9,422 bases of DNA from Candidatus Pacearchaeota archaeon (GTDB taxonomy: Archaea > Nanoarchaeota > Nanoarchaeia > Pacearchaeales > GW2011-AR1): contig NZAS01000069.1 of the NCBI GenBank assembly GCA_002686195.1, positions 1 through 9,422 on the forward strand. The letters run 5' to 3'. The position numbers were made by a program, and so were the translations under genes. Under the pieces are notes generated by a model. It did not search any database and was not told the DNA's origin. It worked only from the letters and a program-made list of their open reading frames with translations. Shown here piece by piece: positions 1 through 5,885 of the stretch (positions are counted from its first letter, which is position 1; every line of letters begins with the position of its first letter).

Positions 1-10
1 TACGAGCCAT
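1..10 (-). CDS. start of next gene, cut by the window edge
   Basis: Only the first three codons (ATG GCT CGT, Met-Ala-Arg) and one further base of this gene lie in the window. The start is supported by an AAGGAG Shine-Dalgarno sequence at 20-25, nine bases upstream of the ATG. It is the only gene in the window preceded by a long AT-rich leader, so it may begin a separate transcription unit after the sigma-region-4 gene. Nothing can be said about its product. Confidence 0.7.
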
Positions 11-72
11 TACAAAAATCTCCTTAAAATAGTAAACTCAAATGTAAATAGTAATAATTTTAAGTAAATACC
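11..72 (-). promoter_or_regulatory. AT-rich leader with Shine-Dalgarno and possible promoter
   Basis: This 62-base gap is the longest in the window and is strongly AT-rich. Near its downstream end is AAGGAG (20-25), the ribosome site for the gene starting at base 10. Read on the minus strand, TTACTATTT occurs twice, 19 bases apart (27-35 and 46-54). A weak sigma-70-like pair can be drawn: TTGTTT at the end of the upstream gene, then 16 bases, then TAAAAT. It is far from consensus. No GC-rich hairpin followed by a T run is visible, so I see no intrinsic terminator. The gap could instead be a promoter for a phage-specific sigma factor. Confidence 0.35.
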
Positions 73-330
73 TTAAAAAAACAAACTTGCAGCTAAGGGA
101 TTATTTTTGAGTCTCTCCAGAGCGCGCGATTCGATTTGTTTAACTCTCGCAAAGGAAATTCCTAGCCGGTCTCCAACTTGTCTTAAAGTCATTCTACCAT
201 TGGTGTAAATAGAGACCAGCGTGCAATTGTGTTCGTCGGAATAATCTATCCAAAAACGACACTTTAAATTGGGGCAGCCTGTGTCCGTCTCTACGCAGTG
301 TTTAGCACATGTCATCAATCCTTCTTTCAT
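73..330 (-). CDS. small sigma-70 region 4-like transcription factor
   Basis: This 85-residue protein has a C-terminal helix-turn-helix at about residues 47-76. The pattern MTLRQVGDRLGIS, then RVKQIE and AL.RL, is that of sigma-70 region 4, which contacts the -35 element. Regions 2 and 3 are absent, so it cannot act as a full sigma factor. The N-terminal half has five cysteines (C8, C12, C19, C24, C36), three of them in a CP-N4-C...C arrangement that might bind a metal. It ends LAASLFF, which resembles the S-L-F part of a bacterial clamp-binding motif (inference). The ATG overlaps the upstream stop as ATGA. Its GAGGA ribosome site is about 12 bases away, so Met6, with AAGGA three bases upstream, is an alternative start. 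Likely role: redirecting RNA polymerase to phage promoters. Confidence 0.75.
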   Translation of the reverse strand: MKEGLMTCAKHCVETDTGCPNLKCRFWIDYSDEHNCTLVSIYTNGRMTLRQVGDRLGISFARVKQIESRALERLKNNPLAASLFF

Positions 331-650
331 AATTCTGGGAATTCCTCTTCTAATAAATCAAAAATGTTTTCTACTTCTCCCACGCTCAGCGCAAAGTCCT
401 CCAGCTGCTGTTTTCCCCCTTTTTTCAAAATCTGAGATTTTTGACGCCGAATTTTTCCGACGTTTTTAACTTCGTCAATATAGCTCTGAATACGCTCATC
501 GCCGTTAATATATCCCGTCACGATGTGGCGGAAGAAGTCGGACTGTGAGAGGTTGTCGTATTTGCATCGTACAAGCAGCTTGGCTTGTCGATGATCATTC
601 TCTGTGAAAACGATACGCTTGGTTAGCTTGCCATAATCTATTTCGTCCAT
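327..650 (-). CDS. basic 107-residue protein, possible transcription co-factor
   Basis: I do not recognise this protein with certainty. Residues 10-62 (from KRIVFTENDHRQAKLLVR through the LSQSDFFRHIVTGYI segment) suggest a beta strand followed by helices, as in ribbon-helix-helix-like DNA-binding folds. Residues 62-82 are very basic. The last 20 residues are acidic with hydrophobics at regular spacing (NIFDLLEEEF) and could be a protein-binding helix. Two in-frame GTG codons lie upstream at 656 and 653, but GAGG is about eight bases from the ATG at 650 and too close to the GTGs, so I start at 650. The ATG shares one base with the preceding stop (TGATG). The gene overlaps the sigma-region-4 gene by four bases, which suggests a joint transcription role. 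Confidence 0.7.
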   Translation of the reverse strand: MDEIDYGKLTKRIVFTENDHRQAKLLVRCKYDNLSQSDFFRHIVTGYINGDERIQSYIDEVKNVGKIRRQKSQILKKGGKQQLEDFALSVGEVENIFDLLEEEFPEL

Positions 651-1687
651 CACCACTTCCTCGTAGTGATGTGGGTGTCGCTTTCTTTAATGCCCGACGT
701 GGTCTGTCGAATAAAACGGGCCCGAGTATGAAGCGCGCTTAGATCTCGCGCTCCGCTGTAAGAAAAGCCCGACCTAATGCCGGTCTCTAAATCTTGTAAG
801 ATTTTTTTGACGCTACCACGATAGGGCACCTGAGAAGACACCCCTTCATCAGATGCATAACGGCCACGCCATTCAATCTGTGCCTCTTTGCTGGCCATAC
901 CGCGGTATACCTTCCAGCGGAAGCCTTGGCTATCCTCTATAATCTTGCCCGGTGTTTCATCAGTGCCGGCCAATAAGGAGCCGCACATTACGGCGTCTGC
1001 TCCCGCAGCCAAGGCTTTCACAAAGTCGCCGGAGTTTTTAATTCCACCGTCCGCAATAATTTTTACGTCTCGGTCAGTTTGGGCGCAGTCCATAATAGTT
1101 TGCAATCCCGGTACCCCATGCCCTGTTTGTGTGCGCGTGGAACAGATGGAGCCTCCACCGATATTACACCGGACCGAATCCGCTCCCCAATCAGATAAAT
1201 GATTGACCCCGGGTAGGGTGGCCACATTGCCAGCCATGAGGTGGAGGGTGTCTCCAAACTTTTCTTTGAGAGTGATCAAAGCCTCCTTCATCAAGATGTG
1301 GTGGCCGTGAGCCACGTCCACACATAAAAAGGATACGCCTGCATCGTATGCGGCGGCAGCACGTTCTATATAATCTCCATAGACTCCCACGGCTGCACCA
1401 ATGGGCGCCCGTTGAGTAATAGCAGACGTCACGCCCACAGCAGCTTTGATTTTGGTGACCTGCTCATCAATTGAATTGTACCTATGAATAACGGCGCCGG
1501 CCCCCACGCTAGCCATTGCCACCGCCATTGGCGCTTCGGTAATGGTGTCCATCGGCGCAGAGAGAATGGGCATCTCTAATTTAAACCCCTTCCCCAAATC
1601 AACCGATATATCCACTTCGGATCTGGATCTGATAGTGGAATACTGAGGAACCAAGAGGACGTCATCATACGATAAAGAATCTTTCAT
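650..1687 (-). CDS. guaC: GMP reductase / IMP dehydrogenase family enzyme
   Basis: This 345-residue TIM-barrel enzyme of the IMPDH/GMPR family acts in cytoplasmic guanine nucleotide metabolism. Residues 1-16 carry the family N-terminus (LSYDDVLLVPQYS). The catalytic loop GGGSICSTRTQTG places the nucleophile at Cys182 and a threonine at 184. Phosphate-binding IADGGIKNSGD is at 211-221 and YRGMASKEAQ at 261-270. There are no CBS domains. From Tyr277 to Pro288 the spacing equals that of GMP reductase (YRASEGKTVEVP), and Glu281 aligns with the GMPR catalytic glutamate, while the longer IMPDH flap is missing. I therefore favour GMP reductase (GMP + NADPH to IMP + ammonia), although automated annotation may say IMPDH because the C-terminus (FIRQTTSGIKES) is IMPDH-like. 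The ATG overlaps the previous stop as ATGA. Confidence 0.85.
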   Translation of the reverse strand: MKDSLSYDDVLLVPQYSTIRSRSEVDISVDLGKGFKLEMPILSAPMDTITEAPMAVAMASVGAGAVIHRYNSIDEQVTKIKAAVGVTSAITQRAPIGAAVGVYGDYIERAAAAYDAGVSFLCVDVAHGHHILMKEALITLKEKFGDTLHLMAGNVATLPGVNHLSDWGADSVRCNIGGGSICSTRTQTGHGVPGLQTIMDCAQTDRDVKIIADGGIKNSGDFVKALAAGADAVMCGSLLAGTDETPGKIIEDSQGFRWKVYRGMASKEAQIEWRGRYASDEGVSSQVPYRGSVKKILQDLETGIRSGFSYSGARDLSALHTRARFIRQTTSGIKESDTHITTRKW

Positions 1688-1986
1688 TTCTCTTCGCTCT
1701 GCGGCTCCTCGGGGGGCGGTGGAGCCCTCTCTATGGGTACGGGAGCAGGTTGGGGCGCCTGTTCGGGCGGTGCAGGGTTAAATCGATTTCCAAAGTACTG
1801 TTGTAAGGTGACCATCGCGTTTTCATTGTCCGCTAGAACCCGAGTGTGCTTGATTATTTCATCAACCCACGCAGTGTGGTCCGGGATAGCGGCAGGATTT
1901 TTGAATAACATTTCTAGGGTGCCGTACGCCTCTAGGGCGCGCCCCTTTAGCTGCATGATTGTAGCTTCGTATAAAGTTTTTGACAT
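1684..1986 (-). CDS. unknown 100-residue protein with Pro-rich tail
   Basis: I cannot assign a function. Residues 1-68 look mostly helical (MSKTLYEATIMQLKGRALEA, then a segment around AIPDHTAWVDEIIKHTRVLA). From about residue 73 the chain becomes a low-complexity Pro/Ala/Glu tail (PAPPEQAPQPAPVP..., ending EEPQSEEK), probably disordered. The frame is open upstream to 2091, but AAGGAG lies just ahead of the ATG at 1986, which follows the thioredoxin stop after one base. That fixes the start and leaves 100 residues. It overlaps the GMP reductase-like gene by four bases (ATGA). No membrane segment or signal peptide is seen. The helical body with an acidic Pro-rich tail would suit an adaptor or small structural protein, but this is not shown. 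Confidence 0.7.
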   Translation of the reverse strand: MSKTLYEATIMQLKGRALEAYGTLEMLFKNPAAIPDHTAWVDEIIKHTRVLADNENAMVTLQQYFGNRFNPAPPEQAPQPAPVPIERAPPPPEEPQSEEK

Positions 1987-1987
1987 C

Positions 1988-2350
1988 TTATTTCTCCTTT
2001 TCAATAAATTGTTTAATGTCAGTGGCAGTGTACCACGTTTTCTTATCTGGTTTTGATGGCTCTGCCATTTTTTTAAGGGTAGGTTTGGCACCTTTCTTTA
2101 TTTTAAGCATAGAGATGGTGGGTACCCCCTTGAATTCTAAGGTCTTGGGAATGCGCGGATTGTCTCCCACATTGAAGGCAAAGAAATGAATATCCTTATA
2201 TTCCTTAGCAATCTCCTCGTAAGTGGACTGCAACCCGTGACAGAGGTGGCAATTATTAGAATAAAATTTGATCACACACGTCCCATCTTCTAAGACGTCT
2301 CCGCGGAGGAGCTTTGTAAGGGCTCCTCGTGATAACCGTTCAATCTTCAT
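1988..2350 (-). CDS. thioredoxin-like redox protein
   Basis: This 120-residue protein has a thioredoxin fold. The strand CVIKFYSNN leads into the active-site CHLC (residues 34-37), followed by a helix, the strand IHFFAFNVGDNP, and the cis-proline loop GVPTIS (Pro77). The C-terminus is Lys-rich. CxxC thioredoxins reduce disulfides. In phages they can supply electrons to ribonucleotide reductase or act as replication partners, as host thioredoxin does for T7 polymerase. No reductase gene is in the window, so the partner is unknown. A longer frame starts at 2386, but AAGGAG lies eight bases ahead of the ATG at 2350, so I use that start. It overlaps the upstream gene by 11 bases. The active site differs from the usual WCGPC, so a glutaredoxin-like or dedicated role is possible. 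Confidence 0.8.
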   Translation of the reverse strand: MKIERLSRGALTKLLRGDVLEDGTCVIKFYSNNCHLCHGLQSTYEEIAKEYKDIHFFAFNVGDNPRIPKTLEFKGVPTISMLKIKKGAKPTLKKMAEPSKPDKKTWYTATDIKQFIEKEK

Positions 2351-2600
2351 TCGTATTCTCCTTAAGAAATGTTTGAGTTTTTTCAATACACATCGGACAA
2401 AAGAGTCTGACTGCTTCCGTCTCGCTTCGTATTACTACTGACCATGATTGTACCATATGTTTGTCGGTCTTGTCAAACGGGTCTTCGCATACGTTGCACT
2501 TGTCTGGAAGTTTATTGAATAGAAAAATTTTATCGGAGAGTTTTCTCTCCTCTTCTGAAGCTTTCTTATGTTTAAGCGCGCGCTTTTGTGCTCGATTCAC
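2340..2600 (-). CDS. small double-CxxC (zinc-ribbon-like) protein
   Basis: This 86-residue protein has a basic N-terminus (NRAQKRALKHKK) and two cysteine pairs: CNVC at 35-38 and CPMC at 68-71, about 30 residues apart. That spacing is typical of a zinc ribbon. Between them lies a conserved-looking core (DPFDKTDKHMVQSW, then VIRSETEAVRLF). It resembles small conserved proteins I recall from marine T4-like phages, but I know no function. The start codon is GTG at 2600, which shares one base with the Dam stop (TAGTG), with GGGAG about eight bases upstream. The zinc-binding call is inferred from spacing alone. The gene may also contain an internal promoter (2447-2476). Confidence 0.75.
   Translation of the reverse strand: MNRAQKRALKHKKASEEERKLSDKIFLFNKLPDKCNVCEDPFDKTDKHMVQSWSVVIRSETEAVRLFCPMCIEKTQTFLKENTNED
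2447..2476 (-). promoter_or_regulatory. possible internal promoter in the CxxC gene
   Basis: Minus-strand TTGACA (2471-2476) is followed by 18 bases and TACAAT (2447-2452, five of six) with TGG just before it, an extended -10. It would drive the thioredoxin-like gene starting at 2350. It lies inside codons for Phe-Asp-Lys and Val-Gln-Ser, so chance is a real possibility. Confidence 0.35.
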
Positions 2601-3082
2601 TACATCACTCCCACGCGTGGGAAATCCGTATACGCGAAGCGCTTGGTGCCATCAAAAATAACGACTGCCGACGGAAAAGGCGCACTGTTCTCTCCATTTC
2701 CAAACTTGAGGCGCCCCTTCACAAAGAATAAGTCGTTGGCTTTCATTACATATTCATGCCAATACTTTGTGTCTGTCCGCGCCGGGATCAGCATCACGAC
2801 AGTGGTGTTTTCTTTCAACGATTCTTCATAAGCTTTCTTAATCCAATCCTTGATGGCTCGGCCGTAAGGAGGGTTCACAAATACAACCTCTCCTCCCCAA
2901 TCTTTATCTAACCCGTTGTCCTTCTCGGTATAATGTTTAGCTACCTTATAGTTCGAAGAATTAGCACAGGGGTCCAAAGTAAAGGGCCCGAAGCGCTTGT
3001 TTAGCCTGTCGAAAAAATGTTGTGGGGTAGCCCACTCCTTCGACTTTGAGCTAAACATTGTTTGTTGTGTTTGTTTGTCCAT
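2600..3082 (-). CDS. dam: phage-type Dam N6-adenine methyltransferase
   Basis: This 160-residue protein matches the phage Dam family (the DNA N-6-adenine-methyltransferase domain of lambdoid and other phages). Visible motifs are EWATPQHFFDRLNKRFGPFT (17-36), LDPCAN (37-42, SAM-binding region), and the catalytic VFVNPPYG (68-75). A conserved PARTDTKYWHE segment is at about 102-112 and RLKFG at 124-128. It would transfer a methyl group from SAM to adenine in DNA; GATC is the usual family target but cannot be read from sequence. GGAGAG ahead of the ATG at 3082 supports that start, which overlaps the upstream methyltransferase by 32 bases. Met9 at 3058 lacks a ribosome site. In this context it may protect phage DNA or mark it as replicated. 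Confidence 0.88.
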   Translation of the reverse strand: MDKQTQQTMFSSKSKEWATPQHFFDRLNKRFGPFTLDPCANSSNYKVAKHYTEKDNGLDKDWGGEVVFVNPPYGRAIKDWIKKAYEESLKENTTVVMLIPARTDTKYWHEYVMKANDLFFVKGRLKFGNGENSAPFPSAVVIFDGTKRFAYTDFPRVGVM

Positions 3083-3968
3083 TGATTCTCTCCATTGATT
3101 TGTTATAATATTCTTCGTTCATTTCACACCCCACAAATCTGCGGTTGGTGTGAATCGCAGCCACTGCGGTGGTCGCAGAGCCTGCAAAACAATCTAACAC
3201 TAAATCCCCTTCATTCGAATGCTTGTTAATAAGATCCTTAAAAAGGGGAAGACTTTTTTGGGTAGGATGAAACCTATCCTTACCACCCTGCAAGGGGTGA
3301 TGATAAATGCCCTTGTCATATTTACTATTAAAAGTGGGCTTTGATTTTTTAATTCCAAGCAACGCAATCTCTCGACAGTTAGTTAAATAGTTTACGTTGC
3401 TGTTAATCGGTTGCGGATTTGTTTTAATCCACTCCACGAATCTAATCTGTTTAAACTTTTCGTTCTCTAATATTTCTTTGAGGGAAGTAATCTTCCACAA
3501 GTCAAAGAATATAATGCACGTACCGCTAGGTTTCAACACGCGATAAAAATGGCGCGCAAACAATTCTAATTGTTCCAAGGTGAAATTGCTATCCCAGTCC
3601 CCATACTTTGTTGTCACTGCGTACTTCTTGCCGTAAATGCTCCCGTACTTAAGAAAATCTCTCTTGTAGGTTTTGAGTTTTCTTTTAATGGCGCCCTTTT
3701 TTATACTTTCGTTTGTATAAAGAGAATTATCCTTCTTCAAGAAGTTTATCCACTCTCTGAGGGTTTTAAGACTCTTCCACTCCTCCGCCGTACGCAAGCT
3801 TGTGGCGCCTTCTTGGTCTTGTTTTGCTACATGATCTACCCACTTATCCATCCCGGAGTCCCGGGAAGTGATATAAGGAGGATCAGTTAAGATAAGGTCC
3901 ACCGATTCATCCGGGATATCCGACAAAAACTGTAGACCTTCTTGATTAAGAAGTTTAATATTGCTCAT
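3051..3968 (-). CDS. beta-class DNA methyltransferase (N6/N4)
   Basis: This 305-residue protein has the N6_N4 methyltransferase layout with motif order IV then I. LILTDPPY is near the N-terminus (DPPY at 29-32) and DCFAGSATT, the SAM-binding motif, is at about 259-267, preceded by HPTQKSLPLFKDLI. That order defines the beta class, which includes M.HinfI and the Mod subunits of type III systems. Residues 40-130 form a Lys-rich insertion that probably recognises the target, and FYRVLKPSGTCIIFFD (141-156) is a conserved core strand. The product could be N6-methyladenine or N4-methylcytosine; DPPY favours adenine weakly. The ATG overlaps the helicase stop as ATGA with only a weak AAGAA upstream, so it is probably translated by coupling. 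Target specificity cannot be inferred. Confidence 0.88.
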   Translation of the reverse strand: MSNIKLLNQEGLQFLSDIPDESVDLILTDPPYITSRDSGMDKWVDHVAKQDQEGATSLRTAEEWKSLKTLREWINFLKKDNSLYTNESIKKGAIKRKLKTYKRDFLKYGSIYGKKYAVTTKYGDWDSNFTLEQLELFARHFYRVLKPSGTCIIFFDLWKITSLKEILENEKFKQIRFVEWIKTNPQPINSNVNYLTNCREIALLGIKKSKPTFNSKYDKGIYHHPLQGGKDRFHPTQKSLPLFKDLINKHSNEGDLVLDCFAGSATTAVAAIHTNRRFVGCEMNEEYYNKSMERINGQTNTTNNV

Positions 3969-5884
3969 TGTTCTTGGTACATCGTGTTGCGCGCCACAGC
4001 GCAGCTTTCAACCCAGAACTCGCTCCTGAAGACGAACGTCATTAGTATATCAGAGGCGCCGTCGACGTCAAGAAACACACACCCCTTCTGCTTTCTTTGA
4101 ACATACCCTTGCAACCCGGCGGCATATTCTTGCTGCAGCAGGGGCGAATACTGTTGATACTTCTGGTGGGTCCAGAGCAGTAAGCGATAAATACTACCAA
4201 AGTCGTCTGTTGTTTTAATCTCCTCGTCTAACCGCTGCCGCAATTCTTCATCTCCGAACTGCTGTGCGACTTCCAGCACCACGGCGACTGCGGGCGCGTG
4301 AGGGGTGTGTTTGTGCGGACTGAGAACTTCTAATTGTTCTGCGGACAACTCTTTCTGTGGGATTCTCAGCGAGTGGAGAGGACATGTTGTAATATTTTTA
4401 ACTGCAGTTCGGGATGCCCCGCGGGGAACAGACATTGGCTTGTACTCATTTTCCACCCACTCTACATACTCTGTAATGGTAGTTGGGTCACTATAAATGA
4501 TCGGACAATCCTCTTTATCGTCATAGCCCGTGGCTCGGCCGGCCAATGACTGTACGGCAAAATCCACCTGCGTCACATCATTTTTTCTTTTTCGTTCGAA
4601 CATAACGTCAACATACTCATTGTTAAGGGTGGCACCCATCGCCAACATATTTTTAGCAAGAACAACAACAGGGATAGGGGGTCGCCGACTGAACCATTTT
4701 TCTTGGCCTGAGTTGGGGGTACCTAGACAATTTTGTAGATCTGTATCTCCTGCCGTCTGTTCATTCAACTCCACTATTGCCACATCGTAGTTTCTTTCAT
4801 CCCCGGGCTGCGGAACCCCTTTCAAGACTCTATAGCCTTGTGCTTCTAACCCTCGAAAGATAGACTTTGGAATCCACTCCTTGGCTGAGCCAACGGGAAG
4901 GCGAAGAAGACTAAAGCCGTTCTTCTCTTGCCTAAGACAGGGGCTTATAATTTCCTCACAAAGACGCGACACATCTAGGTTGCTTTTTAGGGGCCAAGAT
5001 GCTTGAATCTTTTCGTCCTCTATCATTTCTTTCATACCATAATAGTTCGGTCCCGGGTCCAGCACGACCCTATTAACCCAATCATAATCTTGAGTGGCCA
5101 AGGTCTCGGCCATTGGGGTTGCTGAGACAGTACACACATGTACATTGCTCACCTCCCATTCCTTGGGATCTTTGGAGAGATCAATCCCCCACAGAGCCAA
5201 TACTGCATCCGTCACACTCTGCGCGGCCGTTCCGTAATGAGCTTCATCTAACATCATCAGGCTATTGTCGAAGATCACCGGTGTGCTTTCCCACCCCTCA
5301 ACCTTAATCCTTCGTGCCCAGTCCTTTCTTAACTCGCGACGAGCCTCCTCGGTCTTGCAATTATCCCAGTCTTCGCGGCACTTCTTTGCGTTTTTAAGAG
5401 TTGTTCCCATCGACATACGCCCGACAAGGACACGCGCAGGTACTCTCGCCTTTGTTTGTTCAGCGAGGCTTTTGTCAGAGGGACATTGAATAAACAGCGA
5501 GTCCTTCACTCCCAAAGATTTCTTAATGACAGGGATGCGCAGCACTTCTTCAACGCACACCATCGCCCCAGTTTTTCCCACTTGGGTTTGAGCCATAATT
5601 TGAGAATATGAATTAAAGCTCCCGTCTTGGCGCGCCGAGAGGATCCCGGCTACAACTTCAATGGCAGCTCTCATTTGATTTTGGTGCCAAGGCGCCTCAA
5701 AGACATCTTCAAAGGTACCCTCCTTCATATCTTCAAGACGTTTTTCTAGTATTACAAACGCCCCTTCATAAGTTAGCGAAAGTCCAAACAACTCTTCCGT
5801 CAATAGCATCGGCGGAATGATCTCTGTCTTGCCTACATCTTCCAACCACTCCTGTGTTGCGCACGTTCTATTCTTTGGAGTCAT
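3965..5884 (-). CDS. SF2 helicase/translocase-like ATPase
   Basis: This 639-residue protein carries superfamily 2 motifs in order. Walker A is AQTQVGKT (98-105), with a Q-motif-like PWHQNQMRA at 65-73. Walker B is DEAH (213-216, LDEAHYGT), motif III is VSATPMAETL (253-262), and motif VI is QSLAGRATGYD (445-455). VVVLAKNMLAMGATLNN (407-422) occupies the motif V position. Such proteins use ATP to translocate along or remodel nucleic acid. Residues 500-639 match no family I know and could hold a partner-binding or DNA-recognition domain. No nuclease motif is visible in it. It starts one base after the upstream nuclease gene and overlaps the downstream methyltransferase by four bases, so the three are likely made together. 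It could be a split Res-like subunit or a replication/repair helicase. Confidence 0.82.
   Translation of the reverse strand: MTPKNRTCATQEWLEDVGKTEIIPPMLLTEELFGLSLTYEGAFVILEKRLEDMKEGTFEDVFEAPWHQNQMRAAIEVVAGILSARQDGSFNSYSQIMAQTQVGKTGAMVCVEEVLRIPVIKKSLGVKDSLFIQCPSDKSLAEQTKARVPARVLVGRMSMGTTLKNAKKCREDWDNCKTEEARRELRKDWARRIKVEGWESTPVIFDNSLMMLDEAHYGTAAQSVTDAVLALWGIDLSKDPKEWEVSNVHVCTVSATPMAETLATQDYDWVNRVVLDPGPNYYGMKEMIEDEKIQASWPLKSNLDVSRLCEEIISPCLRQEKNGFSLLRLPVGSAKEWIPKSIFRGLEAQGYRVLKGVPQPGDERNYDVAIVELNEQTAGDTDLQNCLGTPNSGQEKWFSRRPPIPVVVLAKNMLAMGATLNNEYVDVMFERKRKNDVTQVDFAVQSLAGRATGYDDKEDCPIIYSDPTTITEYVEWVENEYKPMSVPRGASRTAVKNITTCPLHSLRIPQKELSAEQLEVLSPHKHTPHAPAVAVVLEVAQQFGDEELRQRLDEEIKTTDDFGSIYRLLLWTHQKYQQYSPLLQQEYAAGLQGYVQRKQKGCVFLDVDGASDILMTFVFRSEFWVESCAVARNTMYQEQ
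4044..4071 (-). promoter_or_regulatory. possible internal promoter ahead of the methyltransferase
   Basis: Minus-strand TTGACG (4066-4071), 16 bases, then TATACT (4044-4049) with TGA before it (extended -10) lies in the 3' end of the helicase gene. A start near 4037 would fall about 70 bases ahead of the methyltransferase ATG at 3968. The bases encode Asp-Ile-Leu with ATA and CTA codons, so this may be coincidence. Confidence 0.35.
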
Positions 5885-5885
5885 C

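Noticed and set aside
888..1202. 104-residue plus-strand reading frame
   Set aside because: It is antisense to the well-supported GMP reductase/IMPDH-family gene and shows no protein-like motif.
1987..2091. Longer start for the Pro-rich-tail protein
   Set aside because: The added residues overlap the thioredoxin-like gene out of frame, and AAGGAG sits directly ahead of the ATG at 1986.
2351..2386. Start of the thioredoxin-like protein at 2386
   Set aside because: AAGGAG lies eight bases ahead of the ATG at 2350, and the longer form adds 12 residues that overlap the upstream gene further.
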